From positions 1-36,340 of IMG/VR virus record IMGVR_UViG_3300022743_000001: DNA of 36,340 nt; one strand, given 5' to 3'. The notes beneath the pieces are model-generated. The model searched no databases. It saw nothing but the letters and a program-made list of their open reading frames with translations, and was not told the DNA's origin. A program made the position numbers and the translations under genes. Positions 16,542 to 23,397 of this stretch are shown piece by piece; within the stretch, counting starts at the first letter, position 1, and every line of letters begins with the position of its first letter. This DNA comes from a virus.

Positions 16542-17266
16542 ACCGCCCCCTTGGACCAGTCTTGAGAGCCAGCGACCTCGCCGGCCAGTTCGTCTTTCCA
16601 CCGGCCCTGGTTCAGCCAGGTGGCGGGGTTCGGGATGTACTGCCCGCCGTCTCGCGCCCATGCCTCGTTCTTGGTGTGGGCCTTGAGGGCAGTCATCACT
16701 TCTTCAGCCGTGGCCTTGGTCTTGACCTTGCGGTTCCACGACTTCTCTGCTGCGTCCTTGCCAACCTTCTTGGGGTAGATGGTCCAGAACTCGGCGAAGC
16801 CATCGGCGCCGGCCCCCTTGGGGGCTTGGGGGGTCTCTTGTGTAGTCTCTGTATAGAGAGACGGTAAATTCGTCCGGCCTGAGGCGGTAAATTTCTCCGC
16901 ATGGTCCGGAACTGCAGTGACTGACGATGCGGTAAATTTCTCCGCATCAAGCAGCCCCAGCCGCTCGTAGTCGATCGTGTATTCGTTCACGCGGTCGAAG
17001 GCATGAAGACCACGAGGGCGAGACAGGACCAGACCCTTCTCACGCAGGTTCTTGAAGATTTTCCGGATCGCCTCCGAACTCCAGAACGGGAACTGGATCG
17101 CCCACTGCTCATAGGTGTTGTAGACCCAGCATTCGCCGCTCTTGGGCTTCGCCATCTGCACCCAGTAGTGGATCTGCTGCAGCACGATGGCCTCTTGCAG
17201 GCCCACCTTGACTGCCAGCGACGGCAGCACTTGAAGGGGCGGCTCGTTGATCATGAGGCGGCTCAC
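16538..17266 (-). CDS. Replication initiator / helicase loader (DnaD-like, winged helix)
   Basis: A 242-residue protein. Residues 1-100 form a winged helix (PLQVLPSLAVKVGLQEAIVLQQIHYWVQ; NTYEQWAIQFPFWSSEAIRKIFKNLREKGLVLS) typical of phage replisome-organiser proteins. A low-complexity linker contains the repeated AEKFTAS element. The C-terminal domain (FAEFWTIYPKKVGKDAAEKSWNRK ... YIPNPATWLNQGRWKDEL) is the common helicase-interacting tail. It binds the origin, probably within or near this gene, and brings in the helicase encoded just downstream. Confidence 0.82.
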   Translation of the reverse strand: MSRLMINEPPLQVLPSLAVKVGLQEAIVLQQIHYWVQMAKPKSGECWVYNTYEQWAIQFPFWSSEAIRKIFKNLREKGLVLSRPRGLHAFDRVNEYTIDYERLGLLDAEKFTASSVTAVPDHAEKFTASGRTNLPSLYTETTQETPQAPKGAGADGFAEFWTIYPKKVGKDAAEKSWNRKVKTKATAEEVMTALKAHTKNEAWARDGGQYIPNPATWLNQGRWKDELAGEVAGSQDWSKGAV

Positions 17267-17496
17267 GGCTTCAACTCCCAGATGCCGGCGCGCACCAGTT
17301 CGTCGATCAGCCGATCCGCCAGAGACAGGCTCATTCCGAAGGTGTCAGACAGACACACGGCGGTCAGGGGGATGTGGGGGGATGCCTCGGTGCGCACCCA
17401 GAGACCAAGAGCGCCGACCGACAGGCCAGCCCTCAGGATGTCAACGGGTACGACCACGTCGCCGCGCGGGCGGCGGATGATGGTGATGTTGCTCAT
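17263..17496 (-). CDS. Small putative winged-helix protein
   Basis: A 77-residue protein (IIRRPRGDVVVPVDILRAG, LSVGALGLWVRTEASP, LADRLIDELVRAGIWELKP). The pattern of a helix, a turn segment and a recognition-like helix followed by a short strand suggests a winged helix related to the initiator N-terminus. It is coupled by 4-bp overlaps to both neighbours, directly upstream of the initiator gene. Confidence 0.65.
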   Translation of the reverse strand: MSNITIIRRPRGDVVVPVDILRAGLSVGALGLWVRTEASPHIPLTAVCLSDTFGMSLSLADRLIDELVRAGIWELKP

Positions 17497-17729
17497 GCGT
17501 CCTCTGCCAAGGTTGAGCGTTGATGAGTTTGTTCCCGGCCAGACGGCAAAAAGCCGCTTGGGTGACTGGATCCCTCTTGCTGGTGGCAGCCAGCCCGTGT
17601 TTCCACGGCACGAAGGATCCAGTCGCCGAAGCGGCCGGGAGCTGCGATTCTACCTACTGCCATAGGTTCACCGCGTTGAAGATGGTAGCAGAAACCCGCG
17701 CTCGACGGGCTCAAGTTCGGGGCGGTCAT
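17493..17729 (-). CDS. Small basic protein, function unknown
   Basis: A 78-residue protein starting at ATG 17729 (ATGA overlap). It is polar and basic, with VGRIAAPGRFGDWILRAVETRAGC in the middle and a His/Gln/Ser-rich end (HQQEGSSHPSGFLPSGREQTHQRS). No family recognised. Support is mainly the unbroken chain of translational coupling. Confidence 0.55.
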   Translation of the reverse strand: MTAPNLSPSSAGFCYHLQRGEPMAVGRIAAPGRFGDWILRAVETRAGCHQQEGSSHPSGFLPSGREQTHQRSTLAEDA

Positions 17730-17959
17730 GCCGACACCTCGACTTCGACTGGCGCGGCGTTGAGGTCGACCAGCCATGACTCGGGCACCTTGCCAGCCAG
17801 GCGCAGGCCGCCCTTGTTGATGTCGCCAAGGACGCGGATGCGCCCGAGGATCAGGGGCCGGTCGGCGTCGCGGTAGACACCAGCGATGTGCCAGGGGATG
17901 ACCAGCGCGAAGCCGGCCGGGTGCTTGGCGAGGACGCCTTTCGGGCTAGGCTTGCTCAC
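17726..17959 (-). CDS. Small protein of accessory block, function unknown
   Basis: A 77-residue protein from GTG 17959 (GTGA overlap). It contains LAKHPAGFALVIPWHIAGVYRDADRPLILGRIRVLG and ends in an acidic tail (APVEVEVSA). The alternating hydrophobic pattern suggests a small beta fold. Function unknown. Confidence 0.6.
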   Translation of the reverse strand: MSKPSPKGVLAKHPAGFALVIPWHIAGVYRDADRPLILGRIRVLGDINKGGLRLAGKVPESWLVDLNAAPVEVEVSA

Positions 17960-18192
17960 GACTTGCCCTCTCGCACCGTAGCGCACAGTTCGAAGTCCGC
18001 GCACCGCCGCTGATTCCTGATCCGCGCGTCGGCCACCAGCGCCGACAGCGGGCGGATCGACCCGCAACGGATGCAGGACATCGTGTTGCACAGGCCGGTG
18101 GACGCCGGGCGCGGGATGTAGGTCGCGCCGGTGGTGACCGTGGCCGACGAGCGGCCCGTGCCGGACGTGTGGGCGTGGTTGAGGTAGGTCAT
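17956..18192 (-). CDS. Small Cys-containing protein, possible zinc binding
   Basis: A 78-residue protein from ATG 18192 (ATGA overlap with the methyltransferase stop). It has a Thr/Ser-rich start and a CNTMSCIRCGSIRP cluster, followed by RRCADFELC, so two Cys pairs about 25 residues apart could form a zinc knuckle. Function unknown. Confidence 0.6.
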   Translation of the reverse strand: MTYLNHAHTSGTGRSSATVTTGATYIPRPASTGLCNTMSCIRCGSIRPLSALVADARIRNQRRCADFELCATVREGKS

Positions 18193-19109
18193 GCCTGCCT
18201 CCTGATTGCGTTGAGGATGTCGCGGGCAACGACCGGCACCACGGCGTTGCCGAGCATGTGGACAGCGGCCTTGTGGTTGGTGGGCAGCACGTAGTCGGAC
18301 GGGAATCCCATCGCGGCGCGGCACTCCTGAGCCGACAACATGCGCATCCGGTCGCCGTCGATCACTCCCCATCGGTCAACTGTCGTGATCGTGCCAAGCG
18401 GTCGAGACAGCGCCCGCCCTCCCCGCTCGCTGCCGTAGTACGCAGTCACGAAGCGCGCGCCATGGGCGGCCCGGCCAGCACGGACCCGGGCCAGCGTCGC
18501 TGGTGCCCGGCCCGGCTTGTCGATCTGCGACCACTTGCCGGCCTCGAAGTCGATCAGGCTCTCGCTGCCGACGTGCGCCAGGCTCGGCAGGTCCAGCATG
18601 AGCGGGCGAGCAGAGCGCGTGCAGACGATGAACAGGCGGGTCCGGTGCTGCGCCACGCCATGATCGGCAGCGTCGACGATGTGCGGCGCCAGCGTGTAGC
18701 CCAGCGCCTGCATTGCCATGCGCCATGCCGGGTAGAGCGACCACTCGGCGAACTCGGGGACGTTCTCGACGACGACCACCTCGGGCCGGTGGTACTCGGC
18801 GGCCGAGACAACGGCCCACGCTGTCGACCGGCTGGCGTCGTGCTGCGGGTTGCCGCTGGCCTTGCCGCGGGCCTTGCTGTGGCCCTGACAGCAGGGAGAC
18901 GCCAGCAGCACGTCATGGGCCGGAACCTTCGACCAGTCGGCCTGGTGCAGGTCCTGGCAGGCGTGCACGGCGCCAGGGTGGTTGCGGGCATGGATCTCGA
19001 CGGCGGCAGGCCAGTGGTTCGCGGCATAGACAGGGGTCATCCCAGCCATGCGCGCGCCGGTGGAAAATCCGCCGGCACCGGCGAAGAGGTCAGCGCAGGT
19101 GGTCATCAT
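18189..19109 (-). CDS. DNA (cytosine-5) methyltransferase
   Basis: A 306-residue C5 methyltransferase. Motif I (SAM binding) is CADLFAGAGGFSTG at the N-terminus. Motif IV with the catalytic Cys is LLASPCCQGHSKA, a variant of the usual PPCQ. Motif VI is VVVENVPEF, motif VIII QHRTRLF, and the target-recognition and motif IX-X region ends with AAVHMLGNAVVPVVARDILNAI. ATG 19109 is favoured by its overlap with the preceding stop. No restriction partner is next to it. It probably methylates phage DNA to evade host restriction; the target is unknown. Confidence 0.9.
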   Translation of the reverse strand: MMTTCADLFAGAGGFSTGARMAGMTPVYAANHWPAAVEIHARNHPGAVHACQDLHQADWSKVPAHDVLLASPCCQGHSKARGKASGNPQHDASRSTAWAVVSAAEYHRPEVVVVENVPEFAEWSLYPAWRMAMQALGYTLAPHIVDAADHGVAQHRTRLFIVCTRSARPLMLDLPSLAHVGSESLIDFEAGKWSQIDKPGRAPATLARVRAGRAAHGARFVTAYYGSERGGRALSRPLGTITTVDRWGVIDGDRMRMLSAQECRAAMGFPSDYVLPTNHKAAVHMLGNAVVPVVARDILNAIRRQA

Positions 19110-19366
19110 GCGCAAGTCCTCCACGGCAGCGGACGGACGCCGCGTTTCCCATGCTCGCGTTCGCCGATGCGAACCGGCGTGATGAGCCCGCGGGACTGCA
19201 GCGCGGGCACCTGGTTGTGCACCATTCGGATGTGCACAGGCTGGTCATCGCCATGGATCGCCAGCGCGACAGCCCGAACGGTGACGGGCTGCAGGCGCCG
19301 GAATGCGTCCAGCAGGCGCAGCTGCTTGGCCTTGAGCGACTGGATGGGGAGGTCGGCGCGGCTCAT
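19106..19366 (-). CDS. Small winged-helix-like protein
   Basis: An 86-residue protein from ATG 19366 (ATGA overlap). RADLPIQSLKAKQLRLLDAFRRLQPVTVRAVALAIHGD followed by IRMVHNQVPALQSRGLITPVRIGEREHG reads as a winged helix with a recognition helix and wing. It lies directly upstream of the methyltransferase and overlaps its start. It may regulate the operon. Confidence 0.65.
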   Translation of the reverse strand: MSRADLPIQSLKAKQLRLLDAFRRLQPVTVRAVALAIHGDDQPVHIRMVHNQVPALQSRGLITPVRIGEREHGKRGVRPLPWRTCA

Positions 19367-19485
19367 GCGACACCTCGATCGGCGAGCGCCAGCCCGGCGC
19401 ACTGGCGGCGCAGGGCCTTGCAGCCGCGGTCGGCCAGCACCTGGGGCGCCAGCAGGGTGAGAAGCAAGTGCTGAAGCTCACGCAC
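19363..19485 (-). CDS. Tiny coupled ORF, function unknown
   Basis: A 40-residue ORF from GTG 19485 to the TGA overlapping the next ATG. It reads as an amphipathic helical peptide (RELQHLLLTLLAPQVLADRG, then CKALRRQCAGLALADRGVA) and is more protein-like than the other two frames here. It overlaps the end of the preceding gene by 8 bp. Confidence 0.5.
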   Translation of the reverse strand: MRELQHLLLTLLAPQVLADRGCKALRRQCAGLALADRGVA

Positions 19486-19714
19486 GGCGGCCTCCTTCGA
19501 TGTTGAGCGGGTAGTCGGCGCGCAGGTAGTCGTCCAGCGCCATGGCGTGGGCGTGCAGCGCGGTCAGGTCGGAGTGTGTCGGCCGGTGGCGCCCGAGGTG
19601 CTCGATGACGATTCGGTAGTACGCGAGGCGGACCACGCAGTACGCCCGGACGCAGGTCAGGAACGCTGCACAGGTGACGTGCGCGAAGGCGGTCTTGATG
19701 GCGCGAGCGATCAC
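19478..19714 (-). CDS. Small hydrophobic-helical protein, function unknown
   Basis: A 78-residue protein from ATG 19714 (ATGA overlap). Residues 6-38 are hydrophobic with several Cys and Tyr (TAFAHVTCAAFLTCVRAYCVVRLAYYRIVI) and could form a membrane-associated helix. The rest is acidic and polar (MALDDYLRADYPLNIEGG). Function unknown. Confidence 0.6.
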   Translation of the reverse strand: MIARAIKTAFAHVTCAAFLTCVRAYCVVRLAYYRIVIEHLGRHRPTHSDLTALHAHAMALDDYLRADYPLNIEGGRRA

Positions 19715-20037
19715 TTGGTCACCTCGACGACCAGGATGTCGCCGCGGCGCGGTAGGTACTCGCGGCCGGTCGTGGTCCTGAACTGGTGGCGCAGGTCGAT
19801 CAGCGCACGCTGGCAGTCAGGGTTGGCGTTGGTGCGGATGACCAGCGGGGCGCGCAGGAGCCGGGGGCGGGTCAGCGTCACCCGGTGGCCTGCAGGCTCG
19901 GCCAGTAGTTGCGAGACGCTCAAGCTCTGGCAGCGGGCGCCGGCCAGGGTCAGCAGCGCCGACGTGCTGCCGGCATGGGCCAGGCCGAGGGCGCGCAGGT
20001 GCAGCCTGGCGGCGAAGAGACGGGCGGCGGCGATCAT
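19711..20037 (-). CDS. Small protein of accessory block, function unknown
   Basis: A 108-residue protein from ATG 20037 (ATGA overlap). An Ala/Leu-rich N-terminal helix is followed by a strand-rich basic part (GHRVTLTRPRLLRAPLVIRTN) and a C-terminus QFRTTTGREYLPRRGDILVVEVTK. The final segment resembles the edge of a small beta barrel. No family recognised. Confidence 0.6.
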   Translation of the reverse strand: MIAAARLFAARLHLRALGLAHAGSTSALLTLAGARCQSLSVSQLLAEPAGHRVTLTRPRLLRAPLVIRTNANPDCQRALIDLRHQFRTTTGREYLPRRGDILVVEVTK

Positions 20038-20195
20038 GCGGCGCTCCTGTAGCTGTTGAGGATCGGCGCGCGGTAGCTGGTGCGCACAAGGTGCTCGCGC
20101 TGGGCGATGTGGCGGCGTGCAGTAATCTCGTCCCAGCCGAACAGCTCCATGACGGCGCGCACAGCGGTGGGGATGGGCGGGCGGGGCTCTGTCAC
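20034..20195 (-). CDS. Small HTH-like protein
   Basis: A 53-residue protein from GTG 20195, overlapping the antirepressor stop by 4 bp. TAVRAVMELFGWDEITARRHIAQREHLV has the spacing of a short helix-turn-helix, followed by a basic tail. DNA binding is a guess from pattern. Confidence 0.55.
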   Translation of the reverse strand: MTEPRPPIPTAVRAVMELFGWDEITARRHIAQREHLVRTSYRAPILNSYRSAA

Positions 20196-20983
20196 GCGGC
20201 AACCTCGACGGCGAATGCCTGGGCCAGCTTGGCGAGGCCCTTCTGCGTGATGTGGCAGTACGGCTTCACGCACTCCATGCCCGTCTTCTCATCCGTGTAC
20301 TGAAGGCGGCCGTTCTTGATGTGCTGGTCGTAGGCCACCCAGGACTGGTTCTGGCGGTAGATCCAGCCGTCGGCGTGCATCTTGGCCACCAGCACGGCGC
20401 GCTTGATGCCGAGCACCTTTGCTGCCTCGGTGATCGTCACGGTGTCGTGGCCGGCGCTGATCAGGTCGAGGGCGGCAGCCTTCGGGGCGGCAAGGGCCAG
20501 GGCGCCCTGCGCCGCGTCACGCTCGACCTCGGCCTTCTCCTTCGCGTCCTCGGCCGCGATGACCATCAGGGCCAGATCGCGGACGCTTGGCAGCGCAGGG
20601 GTCGCGCTTGGCGCGCTGCCGTACTGGCCGGTCTTGCGGATCGACGGCAGCACCTCGGCGGTGACCCACTTCTTGAAGCGCTTCGCCTCGGGCTTGCGGC
20701 TGGTCAGGACCAGCGAGTAGAGGCCGGATTCGCTGACTGCGCTGGCCTGCTGGGCGCCGCCGAGGGTGTCCACAGTGTGGATGCCCTTCTCGTCATCGTC
20801 GAGGCGGCTGACGACCTGGGCCACATTGGGCTGACCAAGGATGGCGCACACGTCGGCAGCCACAAACCACGGCTCGCCGCCGATGGTGATGACGCGCACC
20901 GGCGAGTCGCCGAAGCTGAACGGGGTGATCTGGCTGGCGTTGCCGGCGCTGATCCCTTGAACGGGGGGTTGGTGCTGTTGCAT
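20192..20983 (-). CDS. Phage antirepressor (BRO-N plus KilAC domains)
   Basis: A 263-residue protein. The N-terminal BRO-N domain reads PVRVITIGGEPWFVAADVCAIL, SRLDDDEKGIH, SESGLYSLVLTSRKPEAKRFKKWVTAEVLPSIRKTGQYG. The C-terminal KilAC domain reads VTITEAAKVLGIKRAVLVAKMHADGWIYRQNQSWVAYDQHIKNGRLQY and KPYCHITQKGLAKLAQAF. ATG 20983 is chosen because AGGA lies 7 nt upstream; an in-frame TTG at 21004 is weaker. Such proteins are often antirepressors that disable CI-type repressors, which fits its place in the lytic arm. Confidence 0.88.
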   Translation of the reverse strand: MQQHQPPVQGISAGNASQITPFSFGDSPVRVITIGGEPWFVAADVCAILGQPNVAQVVSRLDDDEKGIHTVDTLGGAQQASAVSESGLYSLVLTSRKPEAKRFKKWVTAEVLPSIRKTGQYGSAPSATPALPSVRDLALMVIAAEDAKEKAEVERDAAQGALALAAPKAAALDLISAGHDTVTITEAAKVLGIKRAVLVAKMHADGWIYRQNQSWVAYDQHIKNGRLQYTDEKTGMECVKPYCHITQKGLAKLAQAFAVEVAA

Positions 20984-21011
20984 ACTGGAGTCCTGCTGTT
21001 GCAAATGCCGC

Positions 21012-21353
21012 TCACGCGGCGGAGAGGCCAGATCGGTTGCACCCGGTCTGGCTTTTTTCTTGGGCGCGCCGTTCGTCGGTGACGGCGTGCGGGTGGTGGT
21101 CGTCGATGCGGCTCGGGCACGGCTGGGTGCGCAGGTCGGGCGCAGTCATCCAGGTGCAGCGCGTGTCCGGAGTGCGGTCGCGGTCGCCGCGGCTCGGGCG
21201 CCCTGCTTCGATCCACGCCGCGGTGTCAGCACGGGCCGCGATCAGGCGATGGCAACCTTCGCAGGGCGGGGCCGTGTAGATCCGCGCGGTTTCGCGGTCG
21301 ATCAGCGCGTGGCCTGGGCAGCGGCGCACGTCATTCGGGAGGGTAGCGGCCAC
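21012..21353 (-). CDS. Small CxxC/His-rich protein, function unknown
   Basis: A 113-residue protein from GTG 21353, two bases after the barrel-protein stop. It contains RRCPGHALIDRETARIYTAPPCEGCHRLIAARADT, a Cys/His cluster suited to binding a metal, followed by a polar, Arg/Asp-rich end with scattered Cys. The frame was chosen over others for its coupled start and coherent Cys pattern. Confidence 0.6.
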   Translation of the reverse strand: MAATLPNDVRRCPGHALIDRETARIYTAPPCEGCHRLIAARADTAAWIEAGRPSRGDRDRTPDTRCTWMTAPDLRTQPCPSRIDDHHPHAVTDERRAQEKSQTGCNRSGLSAA

Positions 21354-21355
21354 GG

Positions 21356-21784
21356 TCAGAACTCCAGCGCCAGGGACGCGGTCTGCACGCCCTTGGGCTC
21401 GACCCTCGGTGCGTAGATCAGCCGGACGTGGTCGCCGATTAGCAGCGACGGCACGACAAACGGCAGGACCTTCGCGCGGCTGTAGCCGGTGAGCACGCCG
21501 CCGGTCAGGCTGACCTTCAGCCCCGGGGTCGGCTCCCAATCGGCGTGCTGGCCGAGGTAGGCCGCAACCTGGCAGCGCTTCGCGGTCGGAAACCGCTCGC
21601 TGCGGCTCTCGCTGTTGCAGTGCGCGCCGGCAGTCAGACCCGACTCGGCGCGGACCATCAGGCCCGGGTTCACGTTGTTGTAGCCCTGGGCGCTGTGCCA
21701 TGAGCCGACGTGGACGCCGATCGTCTTGGCGCTGGCCACGGTGGCGATGCACAGCGCGGCGGCGGTGATGAGGCGGCGGATCAC
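21356..21784 (-). CDS. Secreted outer-membrane beta-barrel-like protein
   Basis: A 142-residue protein from GTG 21784 (GTGA overlap with the KilA-N stop). Residues 1-19 are a signal peptide (IRRLITAAALCIATVASA, cut before KT). The mature part opens with IGVHVGSWHSAQGYNNVNPG and continues as alternating strands with aromatic edges, ending LALEF; a C-terminal Phe is typical of outer-membrane barrels. The pattern is reminiscent of small PagP-like barrels seen in phages and bacteria. It may alter the cell surface early in infection, for example to exclude other phages. Confidence 0.72.
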   Translation of the reverse strand: MIRRLITAAALCIATVASAKTIGVHVGSWHSAQGYNNVNPGLMVRAESGLTAGAHCNSESRSERFPTAKRCQVAAYLGQHADWEPTPGLKVSLTGGVLTGYSRAKVLPFVVPSLLIGDHVRLIYAPRVEPKGVQTASLALEF

Positions 21785-22317
21785 TGCAACACCTCGGCGA
21801 CAGCGACGGGCGCCGACAGGTCGAGCGTGAGTTGCAACTGGCACTCCAGCGCCTCGATGCGCTGCGTCATCGCGCGGCGGCGCTTGCCCCACTTGCCGAG
21901 GACGCGGCCGCAGAGACTTGCTTCCGACTTGCCGGCCAGGAGGCCGAGGACGAGCTGGGCGAGCTGCTGGTGTTGGACGGCGGCTTCGTGCATGGCCTGC
22001 TGCTGGGCGCCGTCGAACGCACGGATCACCTGCAGCATGAAGGCCGGGCTGATCCACATGGCGTAGGCAATGACCAGCTCACGGCAGACGTAGGTGCTGC
22101 CGCCACCAATGCCGCCGCGCTCGACCGACACCGGGGCAAGGTGCTTTTCCGCACCTCGCTCGATCTCGGCAACAAGGCCCTTGAACATGTCGTGGCGCAT
22201 CCACTGGCCGGGCTTGTGGCGCTTGGATCCGCCGCTGGCGCGGTGCAGGTCGTTCAGGCAGAACCGGCCCGCGTCGTCGGCGGCAATCTGCGTGTTCAGG
22301 ATGGTCAGCGAGTTCAT
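21781..22317 (-). CDS. KilA-N domain protein
   Basis: A 178-residue protein. The KilA-N domain covers residues 1-100: ILNTQIAADDAGRFCLNDLHRASGGSKRHKPGQWMRHD, then GSTYVCRELVIAYAMWISPAFMLQVIRAFD. A coiled-coil follows (QQAMHEAAVQHQQLAQLVLGL, MTQRIEALECQLQLTLDL). KilA-N proteins bind DNA and are frequent in phage early regions, sometimes as antirepressors. It overlaps the Cro-like gene by 4 bp. Confidence 0.85.
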   Translation of the reverse strand: MNSLTILNTQIAADDAGRFCLNDLHRASGGSKRHKPGQWMRHDMFKGLVAEIERGAEKHLAPVSVERGGIGGGSTYVCRELVIAYAMWISPAFMLQVIRAFDGAQQQAMHEAAVQHQQLAQLVLGLLAGKSEASLCGRVLGKWGKRRRAMTQRIEALECQLQLTLDLSAPVAVAEVLQ

Positions 22318-22556
22318 GCAGCTTCCTTTTGTGCGGTCTGCGCGACGGGCGCGGGTTGGGTACTGGCGGGGTCGGCCGATGACGAGGGGATCGGGCGGAA
22401 CAGCTCGGGGTGGTCGAGCTGGATGCGCGGCGGGATCCCGCGGTCGCGCCAGTTGTGGACGCGGCGCGAGCCGCTGGGGGTCTGGAAGCCGAGCTTCTTT
22501 GCCAGCGCCGTATCCCCGCCGTGCGCGTCGATGAGTTGGATGGCTTGTTGGTTCAT
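22314..22556 (-). CDS. cro: Cro-like HTH regulator (YdaS/Cro type)
   Basis: An 80-residue protein with NQQAIQLIDAHGGDTALAKKLGFQTPSGSRRVHNWRDRGIPPRIQLDHPELF, the pattern of Cro/YdaS-type single HTH proteins (ALAKKLG...VHNWRDRGIP). ATG 22556 is the start: the only upstream ATG (22574) lies at or before the predicted transcription start. GGAGG ends just one base before the ATG, so the leader is unusually short. It is the first gene of the leftward unit, facing the repressor across a shared operator region, and should switch off repressor and early transcription. Confidence 0.82.
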   Translation of the reverse strand: MNQQAIQLIDAHGGDTALAKKLGFQTPSGSRRVHNWRDRGIPPRIQLDHPELFRPIPSSSADPASTQPAPVAQTAQKEAA

Positions 22557-22563
22557 GCCTCCA

Positions 22564-22605
22564 TTAAACACCATGTGTAATAAAACATCAACACCGTGTT
22601 TTCAA
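22564..22605. promoter_or_regulatory. Left operator pair of repressor/Cro
   Basis: Two related 19-bp sites: TTAAACACCATGTGTAATA (22564-22582) and ATCAACACCGTGTTTTCAA (22587-22605), the second containing the perfect dyad AACAC-C-GTGTT. They cover the -10 and the -35 of the leftward promoter. Three further sites of the same type lie at 24221-24291. A related half-site (GTGTAAA) lies at 22612-22618 just before the repressor start. Confidence 0.78.
22577..22605 (-). promoter_or_regulatory. Leftward early promoter for cro operon
   Basis: On the minus strand, TTGAAA (22605-22600) and TATTAC (22582-22577) are separated by 17 bp, a good sigma70-type promoter. Transcription would start near 22570, 14 nt before the cro ATG. 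Both hexamers are inside operator-like sites, so repression by CI or Cro is expected. Confidence 0.72.
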
Positions 22606-22621
22606 CGGGCCGTGTAAACGC

Positions 22622-23299
22622 ATGGAAAATTGCACAATGCAAGAATCAGCAAAACGCCTGCTCGACGCCGCTCGTGATGCGCGGTCCGCCGTGGTGTGCC
22701 TCGACTTCAGTGCTCTGCAGGCCGCGCTGAACGCATCGCCGGCAGTCATGACGAACTGGAAAGCGCGCGGCGTGTCGAAGGAGGGAGCGCTGAAAGCCCA
22801 GGCCATCCTCGGCTGCTCGGCGCACTGGGTGCTCACCGGCTTGGGAGATGCATTCCCCGGGCAACCCGGAAACGTCGCCACTTTTCCAGATCGCGCAGTG
22901 CCAGCGCCGCAAGCCCCCGAGGCAAGCGGTACTGTGAATATTTACACACTGGATGGGCCTCCAGTACCGAAGATGGTTGCATGGGAGGAACTTCACATGC
23001 ATGACCAACTGCCGAACGTGTTCGAGCTGACCCTGCGTGACGGATCGTTGTCACCCAAGCACGAGGCTGGCGACTACATCAAGCTGCGCCGGGATCTGGA
23101 GCCGGCAAACCGCGACTGGGTTCTGGTGCGCGCAGCCAGCGGCAAGCACCTGTTGCGCGAGTTCATCAGCCTGGGCGGCGGCGAGTGGGCTGCCGCGCCG
23201 GTTGGCCAGGCGGGCGAGACGGTCACATCGCAGTCGGGGGCGGTCGTCGTCGCGGTCTACGTCGGCGGCGGCGTGTCGGGGCGGATGAGCCAGCGCTGA
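22622..23299 (+). CDS. CI-like repressor with S24/LexA-type C-terminal domain
   Basis: A 225-residue protein. The N-terminal HTH is ALQAALNASPAVMTNWKARGVSKEGALKAQAILGCSAHWVLTG. The C-terminal domain has the S24 pattern FELTLRDGSLSPKHEAGDYIKLRR with Ser142 in the nucleophile place, but the catalytic Lys position reads HLLREF (Leu178), so self-cleavage may be lost. ATG 22622 follows the operator region closely; ATG 22637 is an alternative, and no ribosome-binding site precedes either, suggesting a leaderless or weakly translated message. Divergent from cro, it should hold both arms silent in a lysogen. A terminator at 23749 closes its unit. Confidence 0.85.
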   Translation: MENCTMQESAKRLLDAARDARSAVVCLDFSALQAALNASPAVMTNWKARGVSKEGALKAQAILGCSAHWVLTGLGDAFPGQPGNVATFPDRAVPAPQAPEASGTVNIYTLDGPPVPKMVAWEELHMHDQLPNVFELTLRDGSLSPKHEAGDYIKLRRDLEPANRDWVLVRAASGKHLLREFISLGGGEWAAAPVGQAGETVTSQSGAVVVAVYVGGGVSGRMSQR

Positions 23300-23303
23300 C
23301 CGC

Positions 23304-23396
23304 GTGAAAGACTTGGCGAACATTCACCTCAAGTTCGCCGGCCTCTGGTTCAAAGTTCCCGTGTCGGCGCTGTTTGCCGTCACAACAGGGGATTGA
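23304..23396 (+). CDS. Tiny ORF between repressor and lipoprotein
   Basis: A 30-residue ORF from GTG 23304, five bases after the repressor stop, to TGA 23394-23396, one base before the lipoprotein ATG. The sequence KDLANIHLKFAGLWFKVPVS ends in a hydrophobic ALFAVTTGD and might be membrane-active. Support is only its tight packing in the unit and its protein-like composition. Confidence 0.35.
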   Translation: MKDLANIHLKFAGLWFKVPVSALFAVTTGD

Positions 23397-23397
23397 G

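Noticed and set aside
14737-16686. 649-codon open frame on the plus strand
   Set aside because: Antisense to the helicase and neighbours, whose motifs are clear; Leu/Val/His-rich shadow composition.
18258-19460. 400-codon open frame on the plus strand
   Set aside because: Antisense shadow of the C5 methyltransferase gene.
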